Assembly (NCBI GenBank): GCA_037893225.1
Contig: JAZGUH010000451.1
Coordinates: forward strand, 1,196,001-1,260,000
Source: Hippasteria phrygiana
Lineage: Eukaryota > Echinodermata > Asteroidea > Valvatida > Goniasteridae
DNA length: 64,000 nt
Direction of reading: 5' to 3'
The notes below the pieces were generated by a model. That model searched no databases, had not been told where the DNA came from, and saw only the letters and a program-made list of their open reading frames with translations. Of the stretch, positions 37,071 to 50,500 are shown piece by piece. The translations under genes were made by a program, and so were the position numbers. How positions within the stretch are numbered: the first letter of the stretch is position 1; every line of letters starts with the position of its first letter.

Positions 37071-40000
37071 ACGCTGTGAAGCTGGCGATGGTCTGAAATT
37101 GTTGCGCTAGATCTAAGCTACCCATACGTGTGAAAATTGCTGGATTTGGTCAATATCCCAGTAAATTATGAACAGGGAAAGGAGGGGCGTTCATTTGAAA
37201 ATGTGGCAAACGTTAAGCAGTCACAATACAGTAAACGGGAGAACGCACACAGAGTTCACGGGAAGAAATTCGTTGCGAGGTTTGAATTTTCTCGAAGGGT
37301 TCTAACGCTGTGAAGCTGGCGATGGTCTCAAATTGTTGCGCTAGATCTAAGCTACCCATACGTGTGAAAATTGCTGTATTTGGTCAATATCCCATTCAAT
37401 TATGAACAGGGAAAGGAGGGGCGTTCATCTGAAAATTTGGCAAACGTTAAGCAGCCACAATGCAGTAAACAGGAGATCGCACACAGAGTTCACGGGAAGA
37501 ACTTTGTTGCGAGGTTTGAATTTTCTCGAAGAGTTCTAACGCTGTGAAGCTGGCGATTGTCTCAAATTGTTGCGCTAGATCTAAGCTACTCATACGTGTG
37601 AAAATTGCTGGATTTGGTCAATATCCCATTCAATTATGAACAGGGAAAGGAGGGGCGTTCATCTGAAAATGTGGCAAACGTTAAGCAGTCACAATGAAGT
37701 AAACGGGAGAACGCAAACAGAGTTTATGGGAAGAAATTTTTTGCGAGGTTTGAATTTTCTCGAAGAGTTCTCACGCTGTGAATCTGGCGATGGTCTGAAA
37801 TTGTTGCGCTAGATCTAAGCTACCCATAAGTGTGAAAATTACTGGATTTGGTCAATATACCATTAAATTATGAACAGGGAAAGGAGGGGCGTTCATCTGA
37901 AAATGTGGCAAACGTTAAGCAGCCACAATGCAGTAAACCGGAGAACGCACACAGAGATCACGGGAAGAAATATTTTGCGAGGTTTGAATTTTCTCGAAGA
38001 GTTCTAACGCTGTGAAGCTGGCGATGGTCTCAAATTGTTGCGCTAGATCTAAGCTACCCATACGTGTACAAATTACTGGATTTGTTCAATATACCATTCA
38101 ATTATGAACAGGGAAAGGAGGGGCGTTCATTTGAAAATGTGGCAAACGTTAAGCAGTCACAATGCAGTAAACGGGAGAACGCACACAGAGTTCACGGGAA
38201 GAAATTAGTTGCGAGATTTGAATTTTCTCGAAGAGTTATAACGCTGTGAAGCTGGCGATGGTCTCAAATTGTTGCGCTAGATCTAAGCTACCCATACGTG
38301 TGAATATTGCTGTATTTGGTCAATATCCCATTCAATTATGAACAGGGAAAAGAGGTGCGTTCATCTGAAAATTTGGCAAACGTTAAGCAGCCACAATGCA
38401 GTAAACGGGAGAACGCACACAGAGTTCACGGGAAGAACATTGGTGCGAGGTTTGAATTTTCTCGAAGAGTTCTAACGCTGTGAAGCTGGCGATTGTCTCA
38501 AATTGTTGCGCTAGATCTAAGCTACTCATACGTGTGACAATTGCTGGATTTGGTCAATATCCCATTCAATTATGAACAGGGAAAGGAGGGGCGTTCATCT
38601 GAAAATGTGGCAAACGTTAAGCAGTCACAATGAAGTAAACCGGAGAACGCACACAGAGTTCATGGGAAGAATTTTTTTGCGAGGTTTGAATTTTCTCGAA
38701 GAGTTCTAACGCTGTGAAGCTGGCGATGGTCTGAAATTGTTGCGCTATATCTAAGCTACCCATACGTGTAAAAATTACTGGATTTGTTCAATATACCATT
38801 CAATTATGAACAGGGAAAGGAGGGGCGTTCATTTGAAAATGTGGCAAACGTTAAGCAGTCACAATGCAGTAAACGGGAGAACGCACACAGAGTTCACGGG
38901 AAGAAATTCGTTGCGAGGTTTGAATTTTCTCGAAGAGTTCTAACGCTGTGAAGCTGGCGATGGTCTCAAATTGTTGCGCTAGATCTAAGCTACCCATACG
39001 TGTGAAAATTGCTGTATTTGGTCAATATCCCATTCAATTATGAACAGGGAAAGGAGGGGCGTTCATCTGAAAATTTGGCAAACGTTAAGCAGCCACAATG
39101 CAGTAAACAGGAGAACGCACACAGAGTTCACGGGAAGAACTTTGTTGCGAGGTTTGAATTTTCTCGAAGAGTTCTAACGCTGTGAAGCTGGCGATTGTCT
39201 CAAATTGTTGCGCTAGATCTAAGCTACTCATACGTGTGAAAATTGCTGGATTTGGTCAATATCCCAGTAAATTATGAACAGGGAAAGGAGGGGCGTTCAT
39301 CTGAAAATGTGGCAAACGTTAAGCAGTCACAATGAAGTAAACGGGAGAACGCAAACAGAGTTTATGGGAAGAAATTTGTTGCGAGGTTTGAATTTTTTCG
39401 AAGAGTTCTCACGCTGTGAAGCTGGCGATGGTCTGAAATTGTTGCGCTAGATCTAAGCTACCCATCAGTGTGAAAATTACTGGATTTGGTCAATATACCA
39501 TTAAATTATGAACAGGGAAAGGAGGGGCGTTCATTTGAAAATGTGGCAAACGTTAAGCAGCCACAATGCAGTAAACGGGAGAACGCACACAGAGTTCACG
39601 GGACGAACTTTGTTGCGAGGTTTGAATTTTCTCGAAGAGTTCTAACGCTGTGAAGCTGGCGATGGTCTGAAATTGTTGCGCTAGATCTAAGCTACCCATA
39701 AGTGTGAAAATTACTGGATTTGGTTAATATACCATTCAATTATGAACAGGGAAAGGAGGGGCGTTCATCTGAAAATGTGGCAAACGTTAAGCAGCCACAA
39801 TGCAGTAAACGGGAGAACGCACACAGCGTTCACGGGAAGAACATTGTTGCGAGGTTTGAATTTTCTCGAAGAGTTCTAATGCTGTGAAGCTGGCGATTGT
39901 CTCATATTGTTGCGCTAGATCTAAGCTACTCATACGTGTGACAATTGCTGGATTTGGTCAATATCCCATTCAATTATGAACAGGGAAAGGAGGGGCGTTC

Positions 40001-43000
40001 ATCTGAAAATGTGGCAAACGTTAAGCAGTCACAATGAAGTAAACCGGAGAACGCAAACAGAGTTTATGGGAAGAAATTTGTTGCGAGGTTTGAATTTTCT
40101 CGAAGAGTTCTCACGCTGTGAAGCTGGCGATGGTCTGAAATTGTTGCGCTAGATCTAAGCTACCCATAAGTGTGAAAATTACTGGATTTGGTCAATATCC
40201 CATTCAATTATGAACAGGGAAAGGAGGGGCGTTCATCTGAAAATGTGGCAAACGTTAAGCAGTCACAATGAAGTAAACCGGAGAACGCAAACAGAGTTTA
40301 TGGGAAGAAATTTGTTGCGAGGTTTGAATTTTCTAGAAGAGTTCTCACGCTGTGAAGCTGGCGATGGTCTGAAATTGTTGCGCTAGATCTAAGCTACCCA
40401 TACGTGTGAAAATTGCTGGATTTGGTCAATATCCCAGTAAATTATGAACAGGGAAAGGAGGGGCGTTCATTTGAAAATGTGGCAAACGTTAAGCAGTCAC
40501 AATACAGTAAACGGGAGAACGCACACAGAGTTCACGGGAAGAAATTCGTTGCGAGGTTTGAATTTTCTCGAAGGGTTCTAACGCTGTGAAGCTGGCGATG
40601 GTCTCAAATTGTTGCGCTAGATCTAAGCTACCCATACGTGTGAAAATTGCTGTATTTGGTCAATATCCCATTCAATTATGAACAGGGAAAGGAGGGGCGT
40701 TCATCTGAAAATTTGGCAAACGTTAAGCAGCCACAATGCAGTAAACAGGAGATCGCACACAGAGTTCACGGGAAGAACTTTGTTGCGAGGTTTGAATTTT
40801 CTCGAAGAGTTCTAACGCTGTGAAGCTGGCGATTGTCTCAAATTGTTGCGCTAGATCTAAGCTACTCATACGTGTGAAAATTGCTGGATTTGGTCAATAT
40901 CCCATTCAATTATGAACAGGGAAAGGAGGGGCGTTCATCTGAAAATGTGGCAAACGTTAAGCAGTCACAATGAAGTAAACGGGAGAACGCAAACAGAGTT
41001 TATGGGAAGAAATTTTTTGCGAGGTTTGAATTTTCTCGAAGAGTTCTCACGCTGTGAATCTGGCGATGGTCTGAAATTGTTGCGCTAGATCTAAGCTACC
41101 CATAAGTGTGAAAATTACTGGATTTGGTCAATATACCATTAAATTATGAACAGGGAAAGGAGGGGCGTTCATCTGAAAATGTGGCAAACGTTAAGCAGCC
41201 ACAATGCAGTAAACCGGAGAACGCACACAGAGATCACGGGAAGAAATATTTTGCGAGGTTTGAATTTTCTCGAAGAGTTCTAACGCTGTGAAGCTGGCGA
41301 TGGTCTCAAATTGTTGCGCTAGATCTAAGCTACCCATACGTGTACAAATTACTGGATTTGTTCAATATACCATTCAATTATGAACAGGGAAAGGAGGGGC
41401 GTTCATTTGAAAATGTGGCAAACGTTAAGCAGTCACAATGCAGTAAACGGGAGAACGCACACAGAGTTCACGGGAAGAAATTAGTTGCGAGATTTGAATT
41501 TTCTCGAAGAGTTATAACGCTGTGAAGCTGGCGATGGTCTCAAATTGTTGCGCTAGATCTAAGCTACCCATACGTGTGAATATTGCTGTATTTGGTCAAT
41601 ATCCCATTCAATTATGAACAGGGAAAAGAGGTGCGTTCATCTGAAAATTTGGCAAACGTTAAGCAGCCACAATGCAGTAAACGGGAGAACGCACACAGAG
41701 TTCACGGGAAGAACATTGGTGCGAGGTTTGAATTTTCTCGAAGAGTTCTAACGCTGTGAAGCTGGCGATTGTCTCAAATTGTTGCGCTAGATCTAAGCTA
41801 CTCATACGTGTGACAATTGCTGGATTTGGTCAATATCCCATTCAATTATGAACAGGGAAAGGAGGGGCGTTCATCTGAAAATGTGGCAAACGTTAAGCAG
41901 TCACAATGAAGTAAACCGGAGAACGCACACAGAGTTCATGGGAAGAATTTTTTTGCGAGGTTTGAATTTTCTCGAAGAGTTCTAACGCTGTGAAGCTGGC
42001 GATGGTCTGAAATTGTTGCGCTATATCTAAGCTACCCATACGTGTAAAAATTACTGGATTTGTTCAATATACCATTCAATTATGAACAGGGAAAGGAGGG
42101 GCGTTCATTTGAAAATGTGGCAAACGTTAAGCAGTCACAATGCAGTAAACGGGAGAACGCACACAGAGTTCACGGGAAGAAATTCGTTGCGAGGTTTGAA
42201 TTTTCTCGAAGAGTTCTAACGCTGTGAAGCTGGCGATGGTCTCAAATTGTTGCGCTAGATCTAAGCTACCCATACGTGTGAAAATTGCTGTATTTGTTCA
42301 ATATCCCATTCAATTATGAACAGGGAAAGGAGGGGCGTTCATCTGAAAATTTGGCAAACGTTAAGCAGCCACAATGCAGTAAACAGGAGAACGCACACAG
42401 AGTTCACGGGAAGAACTTTGTTGCGAGGTTTGAATTTTCTCGAAGAGTTCTAACGCTGTGAAGCTGGCGATTGTCTCAAATTGTTGCGCTAGATCTAAGC
42501 TACTCATACGTGTGAAAATTGCTGGATTTGGTCAATATCCCAGTAAATTATGAACAGGGAAAGGAGGGGCGTTCATCTGAAAATGTGGCAAACGTTAAGC
42601 AGTCACAATGAAGTAAACGGGAGAACGCAAACAGAGTTTATGGGAAGAAATTTGTTGCGAGGTTTGAATTTTTTCGAAGAGTTCTCACGCTGTGAAGCTG
42701 GCGATGGTCTGAAATTGTTGCGCTAGATCTAAGCTACCCATAAGTGTGAAAATTACTGGATTTGGTCAATATACCATTAAATTATGAACAGGGAAAGGAG
42801 GGGCGTTCATTTGAAAATGTGGCAAACGTTAAGCAGCCACAATGCAGTAAACGGGAGAACGCACACAGAGTTCACGGGACGAACTTTGTTGCGAGGTTTG
42901 AATTTTCTCGAAGAGTTCTAACGCTGTGAAGCTGGCGATGGTCTGAAATTGTTGCGCTAGATCTAAGCTACCCATAAGTGTGAAAATTACTGGATTTGGT

Positions 43001-43090
43001 TAATATACCATTCAATTATGAACAGGGAAAGGAGGGGCGTTCATCTGAAAATGTGGCAAACGTTAAGCAGCCACAATGCAGTAAACGGGA
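37000..43090 (+). repeat. 14-monomer (3,276-bp) tandem duplication, second copy incomplete
   Basis: The agaggtgcg variant at about 38,352 recurs at 41,628, and the GTG-TAC unit at 38,064 recurs at 41,340, both at 3,276 bp. The private variants gtgaatctggcg (about 37,780 and 41,056) and aggagatcgc (about 37,470 and 40,747) are also shared. The second copy stops near 43,090, where gggaggaactttg/gagctttg replaces the expected acagcgttc unit. Confidence 0.85.
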
Positions 43091-43250
43091 GAACGCACAC
43101 AGAGTTCACGGGAGGAACTTTGTTGCGAGCTTTGAATTTTCTCGAAGAGTTCTAACGCTGTGAGACTGGCGATTGTCTCAAATTGTTGCGCTAGATCTAA
43201 GCTACTCATACGTGTGAAAATTGCTGGATTTGGTCAATATCCCATTACAT

Positions 43251-43256
43251 TATGAA
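43251..43256. other. Only phase-breaking junction: 142-bp deletion at a 6-bp microhomology
   Basis: Here attacattatgaa runs straight into gctggcgatggtctc. Normally attatgaa (monomer 193-200) is followed by caggg, while gctggcg follows the tgaa at monomer 105-108 of the next unit. The joint therefore skips 142 bp. All later unit positions are shifted by +92 modulo 234, as expected. The shared tatgaa is present both in attatgaa and in the ctatgaag variant that precedes gtgaaaaatac units (for example near 52,144). It could be a real non-homologous or short-homology event, or an assembly joint. Confidence 0.85.
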
Positions 43257-43296
43257 GCTGGCGATGGTCTCAAATTGTTGCGCTAGATCTAAGCTA

Positions 43297-46200
43297 CCCA
43301 TACGTGTGAAAAATACTGGATTTGGTCAATATCCCATTCAATTATGAACAGGGAAAGGAGGGGCGTTCATCTGAAAATGTGGCTAACGTTAAGCAGTCAC
43401 AATGCAGTAAACGGAAGAACGCACACAGAGTTCAGAGAAGGAAATTTGTTGCGAGGTTTGAATTTTCTCGAAGAGTTCTAACGCTGTGAAGCTGGCGATG
43501 GTCTGAAATTGTTGCGCTATTTCTAAGCTACCCGTAAGTGTGAACATTACTGGATTTGGTCAATATCCCATTAAATTATGAGCAGGGAAAGGAGGGGCGT
43601 TCATCTCAAAATGTGGCAAACGTTAAGCAGTCACAATGCAGTAAACGGAAGAACGCACACAGAGTTCACGGGAAGAAATTTCTTGCGAGGTTTGAATTTT
43701 CTCGAAGAGTTCTAACGCTGTGAAGCTGGCGATGGTCCCAAATTGTTGCGCTAGATCTAAGCTACCCATACGTGTGAAAATTGCTGTATTTGGTCAATAT
43801 CCCATTCAATTATGAACAGGGAAAGGAGGGGCGTTCATCTGAATATTTGGCAAACGTTAAGCAGCCACAATGCAGTAAACGGGAGAACGCACACAGAGTT
43901 CACGGGAGGAACTTTGTTGCGAGCTTTGAATTTTCTCGAAGAGTTCTAACGCTGTGAGACTGGCGATTGTCTCAAATTGTTGCGCTAGATCTAAGCTACT
44001 CATACGTGTGAAAATTGCTGGATTTGGTCAATATCCCATTACATTATGAACAGGGAAAGGAGGGGCGTTCATCTGAAAATGTGGCAAACGTTAAGCAGTC
44101 ACAATGAAGTAAACGGGAGAACGCACACAGAGTTTATGGGAAGAAATTTGTTGCGAGGTTTGAATTTTCTAGAAGAGTTCTCACGCTGTGAAGCTGACGA
44201 TGGTCTCAAATTGTTGCGCTAGATCTAAGCTACCCATACGTGTGAAAATTGCTGGATTTGGTCAATATCCCAGTAAATTATGAACAGGGAAAGGAGGGGC
44301 GTTCATTTGAAAATGTGGCAAACGTTAAGCAGCCACAATGCAGTAAACGGGAGAACGCACACAGAGTTCACGGGAAGAACTTTGTTGCGAGGTTTGAATT
44401 TTCTCGAAGAGTTCTAACGCTGTGAAGCTGGCGATGGTCTGAAATTGTTGCGCTATATCTAAGCTACCCATACGTGTGAATATTGCTGTATTTGGTCAAT
44501 ATCCCATTCAATTATGAACAGGGAAAAGAGGGGCGTTCATCTGAAAATTTGGCAAACGTTAAGCAGCCACAATGCAGTAAACGGGAGAACGCACACAGAG
44601 TTCACGGGAAGAACATTGTTGCGAGGTTTGAATTTTCTCGAAGAGTTCTAACGCTGTGAAGCTGGCGATTGTCTCAAATTGTTGCGCTAGATCTAAGCTA
44701 CTCATACGTGTGAAAATTGCTGGATTTGGTTAATATCCCATTCAATTATGAACAGGGAAAGGAGGGGCGTTCATCTGAAAATGTGGCAAACGTTAAGCAG
44801 TCACAATGAAGTAAACCGGAGAACGCAAACAGAGTTTATGGGAAGAAATTTGTTGCGAGGTTTGAATTTTCTCGAAGAGTTCTCACGCTGTGAAGCTGGC
44901 GATGGTCTGAAATTGTTGCGCTAGATCTAAGCTACCCATAAGTGTGAAAATTACTGGATTTGGTCAATATCCCATTCAATTATGAACAGGGAAAGGAGGG
45001 GCGTTCATCTGAAAATGTGGCAAACGTTAAGCAGCCACAATGCAGTAAACCGGAGAACGCACACAGAGTTCATGAGAAGAATTTTTTTGCGAGGTTTGAA
45101 TTTTCTCGAAGAGTTCTAACGCTGTGAAGCTGGCGATGGTCTCAAATTGTTGCGCTAGATCTAAGCTACCCATACGTGTAAAAATTACTGGATTTGTTCA
45201 ATATACCATTCAATTATGAACAGGGAAAGGAGGGGCGTTCATCTGAAAATTTTGCAAACGTTAAGCAGTCACAATGCAGTAAACGGGAGAACGCACACAG
45301 ACTTCACGGGAAGAACTTTGTTGCGAGGTTTGAATTTTCTCGAAGAGTTCTAACGCTGTGAAGCTGGCGATTGTCTCAAATTGTTGCGCTATATCTAAGC
45401 TACTCATACGTGTGAAAATTGCTGGATTTGGTCAATATCCCATTAAATTATGAACAGGGAAAGGAGGGGCGTTCATCTGAAATTGTGGCAAACGTTAAGC
45501 ACTCACAATGAAGTAAACGGGAGAACGCACACAGAGTTTATGGGAAGAAATTTGTTGCGAGGTTTGAATTTTCTCGAAGAGTTCTCACGCTGTGAAGCTG
45601 GCGATGGTCTCAAATTGTTGCGCTAGATCTAAGCTACCCATACGTGTGAAAATTGCTGGATTTGGTCAATATCCCAGTAAATTTCTAACAGGGAAAAGAG
45701 GGGCGTTCATTTGAAAATGTGGCAAACGTTAAGCAGTCACAATGCAGTAAACGGAAGAACGCACACAGAGTTCACAGAAGGAAATTTCTTGCGAGGTTTG
45801 AATTTTCTCGAAGAGTTCTCACGCTGTGAAGCTGGCGATGGTCTCAAATTGTTGCGCTAGATCTAAGCTACCCATACGTGTGAAAATTACTGGATTTGGT
45901 CAATATCCCATTCAATTATGAACAGGGAAAGGAGGGGCGTTCATCTGAAAATGTGGCAAACGTTAAGCAGTCACAATGCAGTAAACGGAAGAACGCACAC
46001 AGAGTTCACAGAAGGAAATTTGTTGCGAGGTTTGAATTTTCTCGAAGAGTTCTCACGCTATGAAGCTGGCGATGGTCTCAAATTGTTGCGCTAGATCTAA
46101 GCTACCCATACGTGTAAAAAATACTGGATTTGGTCAATATCCCATTCAATTATGAACAGGGAAAGGAGGGGCGTTCATCTGAAAATGTGGCAAACGTTAA

Positions 46201-47508
46201 GCAGTCACAATGCAGTAAACGGAAGAACGCACACAGAGTTCAGAGAAGGAAATTTGTTGCGAGGTTTGAATTTTCTCGAAGAGTTCTAACGCTGTGAAGC
46301 TGGCGATGGTCTGAAATTGTTGCGCTATTTCTAAGCTACCCGTAAGTGTGAACATTACTGGATTTGGTCAATATCCCATTAAATTATGAGCAGGGAAAGG
46401 AGGGGCGTTCATCTCAAAATGTGGCAAACGTTAAGCAGTCACAATGCAGTAAACGGAAGAACGCACACAGAGTTCACGGGAAGAAATTTGTTGCGAGGTT
46501 TGAATTTTCTCGAAGAGTTCTAACGCTGTGAAGCTGGCGATGGTCCCAAATTGTTGCGCTAGATCTAAGCTACCCATACGTGTGAAAATTGCTGTATTTG
46601 GTCAATATCCCATTCAATTATGAACAGGGAAAGGAGGGGCGTTCATCTGAATATTTGGCAAACGTTAAGCAGCCACAATGCAGTAAACGGGAGAACGCAC
46701 ACAGAGTTCACGGGAGGAACTTTGTTGCGAGCTTTGAATTTTCTCGAAGAGTTCTAACGCTGTGAGACTGGCGATTGTCTCAAATTGTTGCGCTAGATCT
46801 AAGCTACTCATACGTGTGAAAATTGCTGGATTTGGTCAATATCCCATTACATTATGAACAGGGAAAGGAGGGGCGTTCATCTGAAAATGTGGCAAACGTT
46901 AAGCAGTCACAATGAAGTAAACGGGAGAACGCACACAGAGTTTATGGGAAGAAATTTGTTGCGAGGTTTGAATTTTCTAGAAGAGTTCTCACGCTGTGAA
47001 GCTGACGATGGTCTCAAATTGTTGCGCTAGATCTAAGCTACCCATACGTGTGAAAATTGCTGGATTTGGTCAATATCCCAGTAAATTATGAACAGGGAAA
47101 GGAGGGGCGTTCATTTGAAAATTTGGCAAACGTTAAGCAGCCACAATGCAGTAAACCGGAGAACGCACACAGAGATCACGGGAAGAAATTTTTTGCGAGG
47201 TTTGAATTTTCTCGAAGAGTTCTAACGCTGTGAAGCTGGCGATGGTCTCAAATTGTTGCGCTAGATCTAAGCTACCCATACGTGTACAAATTACTGGATT
47301 TGTTCAATATACCATTCAATTATGAACAGGGAAAGGAGGGGCGTTCATCTGAAAATGTGGCAAACGTTAAGCAGTCACAATGAAGTAAACGGGAGAACGC
47401 ACACAGAGTTTATGGGAAGAAATTTGTTGCGAGGTTTGAATTTTCTCGAAGGGTTCTCACGCTGTGAAGCTAGCGATGGTCTCAAATTGTTGCGCTAGAT
47501 CTAAGCTA
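43297..47508 (+). repeat. Domain C large block, copy 1
   Basis: It starts with gtgaaaaatac and the rare gtggctaacg variant (about 43,380). It continues through gctattt/gagcaggg, cccaaattg, gaatatttgg with gggaggaac, acattatg/gctgacg, gctatat, gtgaatatt, tttgcaaacg, cactcac, atttctaac and ttcacagaagg, then the second gctattt series, and ends after a gaagggttctcacg/gctagcg unit. It matches 52,189-56,400 at an offset of 8,892 bp (38 monomers). A small difference is gctatatc (about 45,387) against gctagatc (about 54,279). Confidence 0.85.
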
Positions 47509-50500
47509 CCCATAAGTGTGAAAATTACTGGATTTGGTCAATATACCATTAAATTATGAACAGGGAAAGGAGGGGCGTTCATCTGAAAATGTGGCAAACG
47601 TTAAGCAGCCACAATGCAGTAAACCGGAGAACGCACACAGAGATCACGGGAAGAAATATTTTGCGAGGTTTGAATTTTCTCGAAGAGTTCTAACGCTGTG
47701 AAGCTGGCGATGGTCTCAAATTGTTGCGCTAGATCTAAGCTACCCATACGTGTACAAATTACTGGATTTGTTCAATATACCATTCAATTATGAACAGGGA
47801 AAGGAGGGGCGTTCATTTGAAAATGTGGCAAACGTTAAGCAGTCACAATGCAGTAAACGGGAGAACGCACACAGAGTTCACGGGAAGAAATTAGTTGCGA
47901 GATTTGAATTTTCTCGAAGAGTTATAACGCTGTGAAGCTGGCGATGGTCTCAAATTGTTGCGCTAGATCTAAGCTACCCATACGTGTGAATATTGCTGTA
48001 TTTGGTCAATATCCCATTCAATTATGAACAGGGAAAAGAGGTGCGTTCATCTGAAAATTTGGCAAACGTTAAGCAGCCACAATGCAGTAAACGGGAGAAC
48101 GCACACAGAGTTCACGGGAAGAACATTGGTGCGAGGTTTGAATTTTCTCGAAGAGTTCTAACGCTGTGAAGCTGGCGATTGTCTCAAATTGTTGCGCTAG
48201 ATCTAAGCTACTCATACGTGTGACAATTGCTGGATTTGGTCAATATCCCATTCAATTATGAACAGGGAAAGGAGGGGCGTTCATCTGAAAATGTGGCAAA
48301 CGTTAAGCAGTCACAATGAAGTAAACCGGAGAACGCACACAGAGTTCATGGGAAGAATTTTTTTGCGAGGTTTGAATTTTCTCGAAGAGTTCTAACGCTG
48401 TGAAGCTGGCGATGGTCTGAAATTGTTGCGCTATATCTAAGCTACCCATACGTGTAAAAATTACTGGATTTGTTCAATATACCATTCAATTATGAACAGG
48501 GAAAGGAGGGGCGTTCATCTGAAAATGTGGCAAACGTTAAGCAGTCACAATGCAGTAAACGGGAGAACGCACACAGAGTTCACGGGAAGAACTTTGTTGC
48601 GAGGTTTGAATTTTCTCGAAGAGTTCTAACGCTGTGAAGCTGGCGATCGTCTCAAATTGTTGCGCTAGATCTAAGCTACCCATACGTGTGAAAATTGCTG
48701 TATTTGGTAAATATCCCATTCAATTATGAACAGGGAAAGGAGGGGCGTTCATCTGAAAATTTGGCAAACGTTAAGCAGCCACAATGCAGTAAACAGGAGA
48801 ACGCACACAGAGTTCACGGGAAGAACTTTGTTGCGAGGTTTGAATTTTCTCGAAGAGTTCTAACGCTGTGAAGCTGGCGATTGTCTCAAATTGTTGCGCT
48901 AGATCTAAGCTACTCATACGTGTGAAAATTGCTGGATTTGGTCAATATCCCATTAAATTATGAACAGGGAAAGGAGGGGCGTTCATCTGAAAATGTGGCA
49001 AACGTTAAGCAGTCACAATGAAGTAAACGGGAGAACGCAAACAGAGTTTATGGGAAGAAATTTGTTGCGAGGTTTGAATTTTCTCGAAGAGTTCTCACGC
49101 TGTGAAGCTGGCGATGGTCTGAAATTGTTGCGCTAGATCTAAGCTACCCATAAGTGTGAAAATTACTGGATTTGGTCAATATACCATTAAATTATGAACA
49201 GGGAAAGGAGGGGCGTTCATCTGAAAATGTGGCAAACGTTAAGCAGCCACAATGCAGTAAACCGGAGAACGCACACAGAGATCACGGGAAGAAATTTTTT
49301 GCGAGGTTTGAATTTTCTCGAAGAGTTCTAACGCTGTGAAGCTGGCGATGGTCTCAAATTGTTGCGCTAGATCTAAGCTACCCATACGTGTACAAATTAC
49401 TGGATTTGTTCAATATACCATTCGATTATGAACAGGGAAAGGAGGGGCGTTCATTTGAAAATGTGGCAAACGTTAAGCAGTCACAATGCAGTAAACGGGA
49501 GAACGCACACAGAGTTCACGGGAAGAAATTAGTTGCGAGATTTGAATTTTCTCGAAGAGTTCTCACGCTGTGAAGCTGGCGATGGTCTGAAATTGTTGCG
49601 CTAGATCTAAGCTACCCATAAGTGTGAAAATTACTGGATTTGGTCAATATCCCATTCAATTATGAACAGGGAAAGGAGGGGCGTTCATCTGAAAATGTGG
49701 CAAACGTTAAGCAGCCACAATGCAGTAAACCGGAGAACGCACACAGAGTTCATGAGAAGAATTTTTTTGCGAGGTTTGAATTTTCTCGAAGAGTTCTAAC
49801 GCTGTGAAGCTGGCGATGGTCTCAAATTGTTGCGCTAGATCTAAGCTACCCATACGTGTGCAAATTGCTGGATTTGGTCAATATCCCAGTAAATTAAGAA
49901 CAGGGAAAGGAGGGGCGTTCATTTGAAAATGTGGCAAACGTTAAGCAGTCACAATGCAGTAAACGGGAGAACGCACACAGAGTTCACGGGAAGAAATTCG
50001 TTGCGAGGTTTGAATTTTCTCGAAGAGTTCTAACGCTGTGAAGCTGGCGATGGTCTCAAATTGTTGCGCTAGATCTAAGCTACCCATACGTGTGAAAATT
50101 GCTGTATTTGGTCAATATCCCATTCAATTATGAACAGGGAAAGGAGGGGCGTTCATCTGAAAATTTGGCAAACGTTAAGCAGCCACAATGCAGTAAACAG
50201 GAGAACGCACACAGAGTTCACGGGAAGAACTTTGTTGCGAGGTTTGAATTTTCTCGAAGAGTTCTAACGCTGTGAAGCTGGCGATTGTCTCAAATTGTTG
50301 CGCTAGATCTAAGCTACTCATACGTGTGAAAATTGCTGGATTTGGTCAATATCCCAGTAAATTATGAACAGGGAAAGGAGGGGCGTTCATCTGAAAATGT
50401 GGCAAACGTTAAGCAGTCACAATGAAGTAAACGGGAGAACGCAAACAGAGTTTATGGGAAGAAATTTGTTGCGAGGTTTGAATTTTTTCGAAGAGTTCTC

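Larger units (their letters stand above)
20652..43250 (+). repeat. Satellite domain B (23-monomer, 5,382-bp higher-order repeat)
   Basis: This domain is marked by GTG-TAC units with tttgttcaatatacc, gaaattagttgcgagatttg with gttataacg, gtgaatattgctg, acattggtgcg, aaataaaccgg with atggcaag, and taaattaagaacagg. Units recurring at exactly 5,382 bp include 21,301/26,683/32,065 and 22,152/27,534/32,916. Beyond about 33 kb the order is rearranged by 8-mer and 14-mer duplications. The monomer phase is the same as in domain A throughout. Confidence 0.85.

Noticed and set aside
21301..48719. Minus-strand 60-codon frames (21,301-21,483, 26,683-26,865, 32,065-32,247, 48,537-48,719)
   Set aside because: They occur only in one repeated unit carrying the rare ggtaaatatccc variant, which creates the start. 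They arose by duplication of that unit and show no coding signs.
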